A stretch of 64,000 bases of DNA from Epiperipatus broadwayi (GCA_028023455.1 JAQFVV010012418.1:7187244-7251243), one strand, 5' to 3'. Positions 12,482 through 25,615 are shown, counted from the first letter of the stretch. The notes: a model not told the origin generated them from the sequence alone. Numbers and translations: made by a program.

Positions 12482-13122
12482 CTATCTTAAATGCTGATAT
12501 TGAAGCCAAAGTCCACTATTGCTGGCAATGCAAAACAAATCACAACATGTCAGCAAAAGACAAAACAGTCCAATGGCCCAAACATGAAGGGCCCTGGTCT
12601 AGACTTCATCTGGACCATGCTAATCCATGGAAAGACAAACTGCTCTTAATAGTGGACTCATTTTCCAAGTGACTGGAGGTTGTGGAGGTACCATCACTTC
12701 ACTCCACAGCCACGATAGCTCTGAGAATGCTATTTGTCACACATGGTCTTCCTAAAACACTAGTGACTGACAATGGCACAGTTTTTTCATCTGGTGCATT
12801 CAAAACCTTCTGCACTAGTAACAACATCGAACTTGTGAACAGCCCTCCATTCCATCCTGAAAGTGATGATCAAGCAGATTGATTGGTACAAGAAGCTAAA
12901 AAGTTGATAACAAAAATGGATACAGGTAAGTTGGAACACCAGAATTGCCAGGACTCTGCTAGCATAGCACTCCACTCTGAGCACAGTAACAGGGAAGTCT
13001 TCTGCAGAACTGTTATTCAACAGACCCTTAAGAACTATGCAATCAACTGGAGAAACCAACCAAGCGGACAATACGTCAACCAGTGCATCTTGATGACTAT
13101 GTCCCGCAGAGCTAATTTTAAC

Positions 13123-13134
13123 CAGGGGAAGGGA
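13123..13134 (+). other. Polypurine tract of gypsy element 1
   Basis: AGGGGAAGGGA immediately upstream of the LTR start TGTCATATCTG. This is the position and composition of a plus-strand primer in LTR retrotransposons. Confidence 0.7.
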
Positions 13135-13736
13135 TGTCATATCTGATTTTGCCTTTAGAAATGGACTATTCCAGATTCCTTACCTGATTGGCTAACACCC
13201 AGTTGCTATCCAAAGGTATTTAAATCCTTCAATGCGGTTCACCCACCAAATCTGCATGTTTCCAGTAAGGTAGAGGATCTGCCATTAAATAGTAAACCTT
13301 TTGGAGGCAAGGCAGAGAGCAATTATTTCTGTTAATCTGAACAACAAAATGTGCTCTCCATTAAACCTTCAGCCATTAGCAAAGTTACTTATCTAGTCAT
13401 TATCGTGATGTGCAAGCAGTGAGGCAAGGACATCCATCTTCGTACTGGAAACTGCTACATCCAAATTAGAGCTGATTCGAGGCAAACTAAATAAATAGCT
13501 GAAAAAGTCTTACCAGAGCTCATGAGGCAGGCTAATCATTTAGCTAGAAGTGAGTTCTGTACTCGGCTCGACTATCTCAGCATTCAATTCTATCAACTGT
13601 ATGGATTCGTTTGTTCAACTAACGTGTATATTTTTAGCACTAATAAATTGTACATATTAAATTGCTAAGTAGTTATTCTTTTTGTTTCTGTCTGTTGGTT
13701 TGGAAATGAACCTGTAAGTCCAAAACAAACACAACA
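13135..13736 (+). repeat. 3' LTR of gypsy element 1
   Basis: Starts TGTCATATCTG right after the polypurine tract and probably ends with ACACAACA near 13736. The start is well supported; the end is chosen from the CA ending and is uncertain, because no 5' LTR is present for comparison. A TATTTAAA box lies near 13217 and an AATAAA-like signal near 13643, consistent with promoter and polyadenylation functions. It is richer in G+C than its surroundings. Confidence 0.7.
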
Positions 13737-14710
13737 ATTTGCTTCAGATATCTCTTAACATAAGGTTGTATTTATTGACATTTTGTACATACTAGTAGTT
13801 AAAGTTTCTTAATTAATTTTGTTAAAAAATGTTTTCCAGACAATTAAAATATTTTTTTTTTTGTAAATATTTACAAATTCCCATTTTGTTAAGAAAATTA
13901 GTTTTTTGATATGTATATTTTCTCTTTATGCATATTTTTCTAACAAAACACCGTTAACTAACAAATAACTTGTAAATATTTAATTTCCCTTCACTTAGAA
14001 TGAATTAATCTTTCCCAAATGTAATATTTTTCATCAAAAACCAAATCATGTTTTAAGTAATAGATATGTTTATTTAGCCTGATTTGCATTCCTGATTTTT
14101 TTATACAACAACAACAGAAAAAAGCTAAATAGATATGCTCTATATGATATTTTCATTAATGTCCTGCTAGTATATTAACAATTGTGATCTATATCTAATA
14201 TTATCTTTTATGCATAATTGTAAGTAATCATGATTTATTTTTTACATTTTGTTTAAAACAAAAACATTAACAACCAATGAATTTCCATAGATTAAAGACA
14301 TCTTGTTTCTGAGCCATTTTTAGATCAAAAATAATTCAACAATAAAATTGAATGATTAGTTTGAACTTCAATTCAGGAATTTTTATTTCTCACTTTCACC
14401 ACTAAATCAAACATCAGTAGGGTGACAAGCTTGATAATTTAAAATTCTTAGATAAAGATCAACCTGTAAACTTCTTGTGCTTGATAGTCACATGACCTTC
14501 TAAGCTATTGCACATTAATTATTATATTCAATAATATATCCATAACTCACCCCATAATTATAAACCTTCAACTCCTGCTAAAAATTTAAACAAATGCTGA
14601 ACACAAATCTTAACTTAATTTTAAAATATATTATAAATATCATGCAAGTCAGCAAAAAAAATTTCTGTCTGTTAGGATGAATTGATTTTTTTGTGTTGTT
14701 TTATTCAATC
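13737..14710. other. AT-rich spacer, no gene seen
   Basis: No coding or element motif was recognised on either strand. Confidence 0.5.
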
Positions 14711-14989
14711 CTCTAAAGCAGAGGTTCCCAAACCTTTTTGGGTCAGAACCCACTTTTTCAAATAGTAATTGAATCAGTGCCCCTCTTACAAAAAAAAAAG
14801 TCTATTTTTTTTTCAATTTATTTATTACAGGAATTTAACAATACTTTCGTCTTGCTCAAAGCAAAATAAACAAAAAATATTGTCAAAAATGCAACTATAT
14901 AATATTATTAATAAGAGTACTGAGCTTTTTGTTATGACACAAATTTATCAATATTTGGTGCCATTTTTATCCTAAGTCACTGCATTGCA

Positions 14990-16600
14990 TTATTAACAAT
15001 CTGTTTCATTTTTTTTTTTTGTTAATAGATTGATAAAAACACTAAATCCCCTTTTAGCTAAATATGATGATGGGAATGCAATGAAGAACTTTTTTGCTGC
15101 AGCCCATAAAGCTGGATATAATATTGGGATATGCTTTTGGAGTCAAAATTCTTGATACCCATTTTTTAATTTCAATTTCAGTTTTTCCATTTGTTCATAC
15201 TTATATCAATTTCTCCTGCTGCATGTTGATTTGAAAAGTTCTAGAACCCAATCTGGAAAAGTCATATTAAGGATGTCCTGAAATCAATTCATGAAATCTT
15301 CTTTAAATGCTTCTAAATGCTAGGTTTATACCAGAATGTTATCATCATTTGTTGCTTCTGAGGCCAGATTTAGAAATTGATAACATATTTTTTGGCCTAT
15401 ATTTTGTTTATACAAGGCAAGTTTTGATATGAATGCAGAAATAGTTGGCTTCATTTTGATAAAATTTATAGCATCTCCTTGCAACTGTAGATTTATTTCT
15501 TTAAATTTATTAAGCGAATCTATCAAGTAAGCTGTAGCATTCTTAAACTTTATTAAATTCCTTCTTAATAAATCATCTGTTTTCAAAAAAAAAACTCTAA
15601 AACTGAGTTAAAGAGCTCAAAAAATTATTTTAGATAGATATCCCTGGATAATCAATGAATTTATGTGTGCAACAGTAAAAGACTAAAATATTCTTTGTCT
15701 TTGTCACAAAACCTTGAGAGTATGGATTCTTATCTTGTTAACTGCTGTGATTACATAATGAAGGAAGCAATGAAGGTTGATCACTCAGATTTTTGCCCCA
15801 AAATGATGTCGATGAATCACACAATATACAATGACTACATGCCTATTTCAAATTTGAAATAAATTCACTGTATCAACCAACTATCACCAGAGCACCATCA
15901 GTAGCAGCTGGCAATATATTTTTCAATGGAATACCTTTTTTTTTTTGTAAAATAGCATTCCAATACAATTGTCTTGTGAATAATAGTTCTTGACAAATTT
16001 TTTCATCTTTTGTGAAGCCATAGTAGTTAAAAGTAAAGCTTCATTGTTTGATAAATTGATTTGTCGAGTTGCAATACTTCAAGAACTGATTTAGTGAACT
16101 CTCCATATCCTGCACAATTTCATCAATTCATATCTGCACTCTATTATTACTAATGGGACTTTTAAAACTAGCATCAGATGTTGTTGTGCAGTGCATTGTG
16201 CAGAACTTCACTTACAACTGGTAGTATCAATTCTTCACTAAGTGAGCAGTTTCCCTGATTTAGCAATAAGCAATGTAATACTGTAAGAGGCCATAAACCA
16301 TCATTGTCTTGTTTTATTATCATTGAAAACATATCAGGCAAAGTTGAACATCTTGAATGTTAACCTTTGAGTATTTGAAAGCAGTATAAATCTTTTATTT
16401 TTTCTGTCAGTATGGATTTTAGTCAAATGTCCTAATTATGAAGATTTTATGGCTTTATTGGAAAAACTTTCTGGAAAATCTGGTCCATTGGTAGAGTCTT
16501 GTTTGTAGGTGACTGAATAAAACTGTACTTCAAATAGTCAACATTGTACTGACATTTTTTTAAAATTGAACATGGTTCTACCTGGAAAATAAAACAAATA
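14990..16600 (-). pseudogene. hAT transposase (ZBED5/SCAND3-like), decayed
   Basis: Read on the minus strand in several frames. N-terminal part: GHLTKIHTDRKNKRF near 16400, the end of a BED zinc finger. Next come LLIAKSGKLLT near 16260 and SEVLHNALHNN near 16195, the region of the conserved ALRIAKEGK and ISNNTVQRRI blocks. C-terminal part: an 86-residue open segment (15586-15326) with NKFKEINLQLQGD, and then FPSSYLAKRGFSV near 15035, the hAT dimerisation box. The catalytic middle is largely unreadable. The family assignment is by recalled motif order. There is no intact reading frame longer than 86 codons. Confidence 0.72.
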
Positions 16601-17028
16601 AGATAATTAATTTCATTATATTTAAATTTAGTATAACATAGTTTGTTATTAAATACTGCTTACTAATAAAAAACCTAAAAGACCATAACTATGTCAGATA
16701 CTCATAGGTGACATATAAAAAATTGATCAATATTTAACACAAAAAATAAAACAAACATTATTAATTATGACTTTGAAATTGAATCCAGATCTTTGACAAA
16801 GTAAAACTTGATTGTTATTTGAGCCATATAGATTTGTGCAATCATTCAAAGCAAACTCTGTGAAGTATTTTGTGGTAAAACTAAATTGAAACAAACATAC
16901 ATATTAATTTTGGCAAGAATCAAATTTAAGCCACTTGATAACGGTCATACTTAGAATTCACCTCATTTCTTTATTCCACCAACACAGTCACATCATAGTA
17001 ATCACAATAATCTTATGCAAAGTTTAAA

Positions 17029-17211
<183 letters not shown>

Positions 17212-17729
17212 TAAAAACAAATAAGTACTTATCTATCTGGCAATAATTATTTGTGCCAATAATATAAAGTACACAACATAAATTATACTTTTATTGTATT
17301 CTCTGTATAGGCATCAAACTGAAATTTAGTTTTACAATTTCTCTGAAGGAGTATAAAAACAAACTGGTATGGCTTAAAATATTTTCATTCTATTTATAGT
17401 AATGTTCAATGAACCCATTAGAACATGCAATAGATTTGGTACAATAATCTTGTTAGGACTTACACGATCTGAAAATGTATAACTTGCTCAAACTTGTAAA
17501 ATTTCATTGTGTACAGGCTAGTACAAAATAGTAGGTAATGTTGGTTCAAACATGCATTTATGATTGATTAATAAAGCTTTGCAGAATGTTCTTATGAGTA
17601 TAGCCAAGGGAACTGTGGCTAATCCTCAACTCCCTTCTATTATGTCTTGAACCAGCAATGCCCCTTTAGATATTCTCAGCACCCACCTATAGGCAGTACC
17701 ACTCCCATTAGAAAACAAAACCTCGAAAG

Positions 17730-18250
17730 GAATTTTTTTACTACCTACTAAAAATTGACATGCTTTTTCTGCCTAGTGTAGCAGGAATCTTGTTAATTTT
17801 TATATAAAATCAGATTAAAACAATAAATCTTTTTTGTGTTGACATTTTTTCTTGCCTAATCTTATTACAACTTAATCTACAAGTGTACAATTTTATACAA
17901 GTTTAATTACGATTAATAATCCAGAAATAAATATTCAAAAGATACTAAATCATCATTACGTAGTACAGGAGTTACACTTGTAGATTAAGTTATAATCAAA
18001 TATGACGAATAAATAATGAATGATAATGAGGTATTAGAATAGTCTGATTTGGCCAATTAACGAAGCTAGTTCATCGGAAATTCACTTTTGGGAATGATTT
18101 TCTTCTTTTTAATGTCTTTATTTATTTGAAAGATAATAAAGTTGAGCAATTCAAACATACTTGTACTTTACAGATTGCTTTGTATAGTTATCACAAAACT
18201 TATTACTTTGACATTGTTATTATCATCATCATTACTACTATTATTAGTAT
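17730..18250. other. Spacer, no gene seen
   Basis: AT-rich. An ATT/ATC-rich stretch near 18215-18250 is the only low-complexity feature. Confidence 0.5.
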
Positions 18251-18254
18251 ATGC

Positions 18255-18350
18255 AATGGTAGAGAATCATACTCTGCATTGTATTGTTCTCAGATCAATT
18301 CCAGATCTGGCACTTGAACTTCATATGAACTGTCGAGCAATAAAGCCATT
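18255..18350 (-). repeat. Possible tRNA-derived SINE fragment
   Basis: On the minus strand, ATGGCTTTATTGCTCGACAG is followed by a segment ending GTTCAAGTGCCA. This spacing and composition are compatible with degenerate Pol III A and B boxes. The match is weak and there is no second copy in the window to support it. Confidence 0.25.
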
Positions 18351-18399
18351 CAATTATTTATTTATTTATTACTATTATGTTTCAATGAAAAGCTTTATT

Positions 18400-18890
18400 T
18401 ATCTTAGAAACTTGCAAGATTTTTACATAGCTAGGATTTCTGTATTACATGGCCAATCTGCAGATGTATACTTATATATATATATATAGAAGTTGCTTTA
18501 TTGGTTTACACATAAATTTTTCCATGCTTGGATTGCCACAATATAAAAGGACAATCTGTAGTTGTAGGTGTACTTATCTAGAAGTTGATTTACATGAGAT
18601 TACAAAATTTTTTAGATGCTGTGGATTAGTTATATGGTTTTACATAACTTGGATTGCTGTGGTTACAAGGACAATCTGTAGTTTAAGTTAACATATGTAA
18701 AAGTTAATTTATTGATTTATCCAGGACTGGAGGAATTTTGACAAGCAGTGAATTAGTTATGAATTTTACATAGCTTGGACTCCTGTGGGTACATGGACAA
18801 TCTGTAATTGTAGGTTTATGTATGTAAAAGTTGGTAAGATTACATGAATTTTACATGCTTTGGATTACTGCATTTACACATGCAAACCAG
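18400..18890. repeat. Degenerate tandem array, 4-5 units of about 120-140 bp
   Basis: The motif order TTTTACATAGCTTGGATT, then GGACAATCTGTAGTTGTAGG, then TATGTAAAAGTT recurs near 18420, 18510, 18635, 18765 and 18845, with substitutions and small indels. No protein coding is evident. It could be an old satellite or a transcribed repeat; function unknown. Confidence 0.75.
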
Positions 18891-18999
18891 GTTTAGTTTT
18901 ATATTTGGTTGGGATGCCTGGCAATTTTCATGGGAGTGTGACAATTGTCTGTGACGATGTCAGTTATTTTTGACTTTTTAGAGTGACAGATTTTCTTTG

Positions 19000-19440
19000 G
19001 GTGATCAGGTTTTCTTTTGGATTCATTGGGGATATGGGTTGGGAGTGGGTTGGTATGGGTGGTTTAGGCATGGTGGAATTGTACCTGTTTACTGATGCAT
19101 TGGAATAGATGAGTATCATGGGGTGGGTTGATACAGCTATGTTAGAATACGTTGCAATTGTTGAATTGGATAGATTGGTCAGGCTCTGGCTGTGTTAGAG
19201 ATGGAGGTTGGTAAGACTTGATAAAGATTAAGTATGAGATCCATCATTAGATTTCTAGAGAAGTGTGGTGGTATAGCTATGTTAGAATTGGTTGCAATTG
19301 ATGATATGAAGTTTGTGGTAGGATAGTCAGACTCTGAGTCTGACTATGTTAGAGGTGAGGCTGAGTGAGGCTTTTGATGAGATTCATAGATAGAGAATAT
19401 AGGGAGACATGGTGAAAGCTGGATAGGTGGTTAGGCTTAT
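19000..19440. repeat. G/T-rich block with a tandem duplication
   Basis: The plus strand is strongly G-rich and C-poor compared with the surroundings. Two units offset by 140 bp share ATAGCTATGTTAGAATTGGT-type sequence (19131 and 19271) and the following GTCAGRCTCTG...TGTTAGAG segment. No open frame of note. Confidence 0.65.
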
Positions 19441-20383
19441 TCATTGTTAATGGAAATAATGTTATATTTTTTGAAATTATCCTTAGTAACTTGATTTAAA
19501 TTGAAAATTTGAATGAAAAATATAACACAAAATTTGGAAATATATATATAAAAAATTGGAAATAAGTTTTCAATTGATTGGAAATTGGAAAAGATATATA
19601 ATGTTAATATCTTTTGTTATCCTAAGGCTTTGGATATTTTACAAGAATAAAAAAAAACAGAGCTTGACAATTTGGTTGTGAGTAATTGTTGGGGAATTTG
19701 AGATCAAATTTTTATTATTAAACAAAGATCAAAGTTTACTACAATAACATTAAAAATCAGCATATGCTTGACTGGCCTTTGGACTTTGAAACGGTGTTAT
19801 TGTAGACAGATATTGGTCATGTGATGGTTCTTTTTTAAAAAATTATTGTTAAATAATTAGATTTTAATTGAAATTCTGAATGAAAAATGTAACACAAAAT
19901 TAGAAATGAGTTATTAACTGAATGGAAATTGAGAAAAGTATATGAAGGTAGTTTTTTTCTTCCATTAGATTCAGATTTCAAATACTTAACCCTTTGACCC
20001 CCAGTACGACTTTTGTATGATTTTTCTAGAAATTTCTATTTTGAGCTGAGTTTACGCATAAACGGTAAATGTCACACATACGGGCCTTATGTCATTCTTT
20101 GCGCCATTTTGTTATCTATATGAAAATGTAAGAATTTTTTCTGCACGACAATTTTTAGATTTTTTATGAATATTTTTAGCGAAGAGTATCTAAAAAAAAT
20201 TTTATTTTTTTATTTTTATCAGTTTATATATCATAAAAAAGTTATTCCACAATGGTTGGATCATTTACTGAAGATTTTATTCTGATTTTCCATTGAAGTT
20301 GTCCACGATTCTGGGCCCTCTTCTCAAGTTATGTTTTTGGATAACATTCAAGGGTATGTAATTACTTTTTATATATATATTTT

Positions 20384-20527
20384 TTATAAATTATAATATT
20401 TTCTATGTACTGAAACAAATAAATATGCTATAGAATAATAAATTATAATATTTTCGTTGTACTGAAACAAATAAATATGCTATAGAATAATAAATTATAA
20501 TATTTTCAAATAAATATGCTGTAGAAT
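20384..20527. repeat. Tandem repeat, about 58-bp unit, 2.7 copies
   Basis: AAATTATAATATTTTC and AAATAAATATGCTATAGAAT repeat three times, the last copy with a short internal deletion. A second, looser duplication follows (20709-20800 and 20838-20930, sharing GTGCCATGTAYTTGAACT). Confidence 0.8.
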
Positions 20528-20544
20528 GGAAAAAAGTTGGGGAC

Positions 20545-20715
20545 TGGGGTAATCTGTCACCGCGTGAGCTGATGCATTTTTTGGCATGATTATAAATATG
20601 AATAGTGTATCACGCATGACCAAGTTTGAATTTATGGACGAATTATTGCATCAGCCCGGACTTGCTAAAGTTATGACTCGCAATTGATTTATGTCAATTT
20701 TAGGCAAGTAATCTA
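20545..20715 (+). pseudogene. piggyBac transposase fragment
   Basis: The translation gives WGNLSPRELMHFLA, then KFEFMDELLHQPGLAKVMTRN and MSILGK. This matches the order LTPxEL-xxF...VMSRNRF-xxIL of the N-terminal part of piggyBac transposases (DDE_Tnp_1_7). Stops interrupt it, and the catalytic Asp residues further on are not visible. Confidence 0.6.
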
Positions 20716-21994
20716 GGATATTGTATAGATTTCCTGACTTCCTCAATGCATCCACTTATTGTCACAGTGCCATGTATTTGAACTTGAGCCTTTCTTCATA
20801 TCTTTTATGCAAAATAATAAATATATTTATATATGTAATATAGGATATTTTATACACAGTTTCTGGCTTCATCAATCCATCCACTCTATGTTATAGTGCC
20901 ATGTACTTGAACTCAGCCTTTCTTCCACACATGTAATCATTGTTAATAATAATAAAAAATTATCTTTATTGATTTATTTTTATTAATTTTATTTTTTATG
21001 AGTTTATTTTATTTTTGAATACACTGTTCTGTTACCTTTTTCTCCACTAAAAAACATTCATATTGTTATAGGTACTTTTGAACAAATGGACACATCTGGC
21101 TGTAGAATAAAATGGACCACAGCAAGGCCACTGTTTTAGTAATTTTCTCAGTGAAAAATTACCTCAGGTAAGACTTCCAATACATCATTTTTTTGGAAAT
21201 TTTGTGATGGATATGATGAAGCTGTTTATGAAATTGTCATTTTATCATTTGAATTTCAAAATTTAGGATTTGTGAATCAGTGTAAAAATAAACATTCTTA
21301 AAACTATTAAAAATATTCTTTTTCTTAACTTTTTCTTTATGAAATGATTATTTTAATAGCTTCATTACATTCTTTCATATATGACCTTTCTTTTAATGCA
21401 TGTTTTTTTTTATATTTATTACATTCAAACACAAAATATCTAAGTTATTAGAGTTAGGGTAAATTTTTCTAAAAATTAACAATGGTATAAAATTCAAGTT
21501 TGTTAACTTCTTTATGAGCAAGTGAACTGCTTCCTGGGAAACTGGAAACTGATTTTTTTTTCCAAACAAAATTTGGAATTTGCTACAATAAGCTTGACTG
21601 AACATTGAAACTTTGAACTTGTAATATTGGTGGCAGGTTTATTCTGATCATGTGATCACTTTGATACTTTATTGTTTTCTAATAAATGCAGATGTATTTA
21701 TCATTGAGTAACTTGATTTTAATTGAAATTTTGAATGAAAAATGTAACTTAAAAATTATTAAGTAGTTATAAAGGGAAATTGAGAAAACTATATCAGTGT
21801 AAGGTTTCTACCTTGTCAGCCTTAGATTTTGAGTACTTTTGGAGCATGAAAAACTAGAGCTTATTAACATGGTTGTAGATAAACGAACTGCTTTCTGATG
21901 AACTATTATGATGATGATGATGATGATGTATATATTTTAAACTTGTTCATTTTTTTTCTCTTCAAGCTAGAATGGTCATACTAATATTTAAGTA

Positions 21995-24160
21995 TGTTAA
22001 CTGATTACTTAATATAATTTGGATTATTTTTTGATTTTAGATAGTTATTGATTATTGTTTTTACTATGGTTTTGGCAAGATGAGATTCTTTGGTATATCT
22101 TTTAACTAATTTGTATTAAAAGGATATGGTGTTTTGTTTTATTTCCTACTGAAACTTCAAGTAAACCATGAAGCAATACACATGTGTTAAGTGGGGAAAC
22201 TATGTCAGCATGTGCTCACATGTTATAATGAAGGCTTTTTCTGACAAAAATAGAAGTTAGAAAAAATGCACTCTAAAGAAAGACTTGGGTTTAAACCCAA
22301 CTTTTTGAGAAAAACTACACTACTTCTTCCCTTTTTAGTGTAGAGATATTATAAGAATGAGATGAAAAAGCTATAAAAAAGTAAAAAAATATATAACAAA
22401 AAATATCAATTGTTTATATCATGGGAAGTGGGTAAAAGAGTGTGATTTTAGAAAATGTACTATATTATTAAAAAAAAATAGCAATCCACATAGAAAATGA
22501 TAGTTGAAAAGTAGAGAATCTAAATTTATACAATAGTTATCAGCAGATAAATTAAAAATTTTGCCAATATAAATTATGTCACATTTTCACTTATTTAGCA
22601 CTGAAAAAAAGACATTTTTATATAGATAAATTTTGATCTCAAATGTAAAAAGAAGATTTATTGCTATTAATCCAGATGTGAGATAAAAGAAAAAGACCAA
22701 CCATAGACTTAAAAAAAAAATTTCTTTTGAAAAATAAAAAAATATAATTTCTAGGATTTTTTTTTGATAATATAGAATAAAGATAAAAGTTTTAAATTAT
22801 TGCAGAGCAAACACATTCCATTATCCTTTGTAGAAGAATAGTGAAATTGAAAATATTAGTCATCAGACTTATCAGATGGTGAGAATTTTAATGGTTTTTC
22901 CATTATTGCTTTACGTTTCATCTAAAACAGTCTAATGTTGTGTTAAATGGGTTAAGTACCTCAAAGAAGTTTAAAACAAATTGTAAATCTGAGTGCAACC
23001 TGAAGTATTTATTTAAAATGTTTTTCCTATTCCAATTAGATTTGGGGATTTTTTTTCTTCAGATAGCTGACCCAAAAATTTGAATCCAAATCATTTCATT
23101 AAGAAACAAATTTATCAATTAATTAAAAAGAAAACTCTTTGGTTCATATTTGAGTCTTTAAAGAAACTGACCAGCAAGAAATTTTTAATATCTTTTCCAG
23201 ACATGTTTATTATTGCAGCTGTTAATGTAATGTATTTATTAAAGGGATAAATGAACATGGATGGTTTGTTCAATAACAAACTTCTGCAATTATAGTGATG
23301 TAACTCTATTTTATGTTTTTTTTTTGAATGCATGATGAATGTGCATACAAAAGTAAATATTAATTCTCATTTTATATTTCCAATTACAAAAGATAGTAAT
23401 AAATTATGACTCACATTTCATGGAGACTGTAGATTCATCAGCTGAATCAGCAACTGGCTACAGAAAACAAATAGTGTCAAGAATTATTAAATCAGAAATT
23501 TCAGCTGTGACCAAATAATTATATTTTTATTTGGCTTTAATCTTTAAATCACTTTCAGGAAAAAATTATATAAGTTTGAAAGTAAAAAAAAAAAGTTAAA
23601 GGGACAATTTATTTGAAGTGAACAAATGCTTTACTGCAAAAAAAATATTGTTACTAATTTTCTTCTTTTCTTAGTCAATGTAATATCTTATAAAATGAAA
23701 ACACCCTCAGAGACCATGGGCAGAAATCTGGTCATAGATTTGAGCTAACAAAGGCATAGATAGTATACAAGGAGAGAGGAGATGGAAAGCGGAAGATTAA
23801 AGAAGCATGTGCTATAGCTGGTGATCTTTTTTTTTACTAACAAAAAAGAAACAAGTGTATACATTTCAAACAAATGGGTTATTTAAATATTCAAATTTAA
23901 ATTTTAAATTAAAATTGAATACATTAATATAAGAACCATTTAACCACACCACTATATGCCATGAATATGATATAATAAAAATATATTGAAGGCATAGGTA
24001 GTAATAAAGCTAAATATTATTAAAAATCTACTTTTTCTGTGTGTATTTTCATTTTACCAGATATAAAAAATATTAGAACCTTTGGTGTGGAATTTATTAC
24101 AAAAAAAAAAAAAAAAAACATTGTGGAAATTAATGGTATATTAGATAAAGAGGCAAGATA
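21995..24160. other. AT-rich spacer, no gene seen
   Basis: No gene recognised. A poly(A) run lies at about 24101-24118. Near 23410-23450 the minus strand contains CTGATGA...GAAA spaced as in a hammerhead core, but without matching stems. Confidence 0.5.
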
Positions 24161-24169
24161 GAGATTGAT

Positions 24170-25135
24170 GATTCGGGTTTATGCTGGAAGAAATTTTCAT
24201 TCTCATAAAAAAATAATTTTTATATAAATGAGCAGAAATCATATTTAAGCATTAATTTCAATTGTCATGGAAGATTTTAATGGTAGAAAGAGAAAACAGT
24301 GGAAAGATGAATATCTTGGGTACATTTAAATTCAGAGAAATAAATAAAAGATGATTTGACTTATAAAATTTATTGAAAAAATGAAAATCTGCATATTTTA
24401 AATTCTTTTTTTTAAAAACAAAATCCAAAGCAAAAATGGATACAAAAGTAATTAAAGAGAGGCATAATAGAAATAAAATATATGTTGACTAATTATATAC
24501 ATATTATAATGTTATGTATTTAGTAGATTCAATTCAATAAGTAATCAATGATTAGTGAAATGTGAGATATGAATGAAAGCAGAGAATGGCAAAAGATATT
24601 TAGAATAAGAAGTATCAGCTGTTAATGGTTCTAACATTTAGAAATTAATTTAAAATATTTACACACTTCATAGGTGACTCAGAGATGAAAAAAAGGATAA
24701 CACTCTTCATTAACAATTGCTATTTTGATAGCTGGAACAAAACAGCAACTTACCAAGCATTGTATAAAAAATATTTTAAAAATAGCTATTAAAAAAAAAA
24801 CGGAATATCTGCTAATTTGTAAAATAATATAAGAAAGAAATGATGATGCCAAAATAAAATGGCAAAAAAGATGTAAAAGAAACAAAATTTTTAGAATTAT
24901 AAAATAACATTCTGATAGTAAAAAAACATTGTTTCAGCAATAAAACAGAAATTTAACATTATTAAAAAGAGGGATGGTACATCATGAAGTAAAATGTGTA
25001 GAAGACTTCTTCAATGAATAATATAATTAAAAAAAAACAGAATCATCTACAATTACAACTATTTTTTCAAAGACTATCTTGTGTTTAGAAAGGAGAGTAT
25101 TCATTAAATGTTTAAATCTATCCAGCGCATGCGTA
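24170..25135 (+). pseudogene. LINE endonuclease domain and linker, decayed
   Basis: EDFNGRKRKQWKD near 24270 is the worn form of the GDFNA box of an AP-type endonuclease. LIKFIEKM near 24360 and a VDSIQ segment near 24525 match the equivalent positions in the copy at 34.9 kb. The RT domain that should follow is missing; the element picks up again only at its 3' end near 25350. Frequent stops make it non-coding. Confidence 0.6.
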
Positions 25136-25349
25136 GTGGAGTGATCTGTAATTATTATTACAGATTAAAAACATAATGCTATATAAATAAATCGTTATAC
25201 AATGTTTAATATTTTTTGATATAGCAACTATTTTAGCTGAAGAAATGTAAATCCATATATAAAGAATAGAAAAATTCCAGGAAATGATGAAATTATAAAA
25301 ACTTAAAAAAAGAAGGGGGGGGGTATTTGTCAAGCTATATATTATATAT

Positions 25350-25615
25350 ATTAAAAGACTGAATTGAAGTTGGGCTTGCCATATTTCTAGAAGAGATGAT
25401 AATAGATGGACAATTAAAATCTTAAACAGGATTCCAAGAGATTGTAAAAACCCAGAAAGAGACCACATGTAAGATGGATAGTTGAAATAAGAAAGTGTGC
25501 TGGGGTGATGTGAAGTAGAGAGGCTAGAGATTGGAGAAAATGGATTGAACTCGGAGAGACCATCCTACAGTGTATTAATAATGGTTGACAATGATAATGA
25601 TGATATATATCTAAA
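25350..25615 (+). pseudogene. LINE 3' end (RTE-like) with GATAATGATG tail
   Basis: The nucleotide sequence matches 58860-59105: TTTCTAGAAGAGATGATAA, then TGGACAATTAAAATCTTAAA, TTCCAAGAGATT, and a tail ending GGTTGACAATGATAATGATG. The encoded C-terminal motif would be the R-R-D-D-N-R-W block. A short ATGATG-type microsatellite at the tip is typical of RTE-like 3' ends. Confidence 0.7.

Larger units (their letters stand above)
12474..13134 (+). pseudogene. Gypsy element 1, integrase core (3' half)
   Basis: Continuation of the split integrase. Visible in order are LHLDHANPW near 12609, LLLIVDSFSK with the first catalytic Asp near 12650, LVTDNGTVFSS (second Asp, about 12760-12795), and HPESDDQAD with the degraded region of the catalytic Glu near 12855-12880. 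It is of the type found in K02A2.6-like gypsy elements. Stops after SFSK and after QAD break the frame. The reading ends at a purine-rich tract immediately before the LTR. Confidence 0.85.
19986..21470 (+). mobile_element. piggyBac-type transposon remnant
   Basis: The left end is TTAA (19986-19989) followed by CCCTTTGACCCCCAGTACG. TTAA plus a CCC-start is the piggyBac signature. A short transposase remnant follows at 20545-20715. The element sits inside the second unit of a tandem array, which resumes near 21480 next to a TTAA (21476-21479), so the right end is probably around 21450-21480. The right terminal repeat is not clearly preserved (GTTAGGGTAAA near 21453 may be its relic). Internal tandem duplications are present. 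Confidence 0.65.
19480..21990. repeat. Tandem array of about 370-bp units, interrupted by piggyBac
   Basis: Three copies of a unit begin near 19485, 19855 and 21710. Landmarks are ACTTGATTTTAATTGAAAT with GAATGAAAAATGTAAC, a following GGAAATTGAGAAAA, and further on GTCATGTGATGG or ATCATGTGATCA near 19815 and 21650. The second unit is cut at about 19989 and resumes near 21480. The gap is filled by the piggyBac remnant. Confidence 0.7.

Noticed and set aside
23405-23450. Hammerhead-like CTGATGA...GAAATGTGAGTC on the minus strand
   Set aside because: The core boxes are there, but the sequence before CTGATGA does not pair with the sequence after the putative cleavage site. Probably a worn Penelope-type end or chance.
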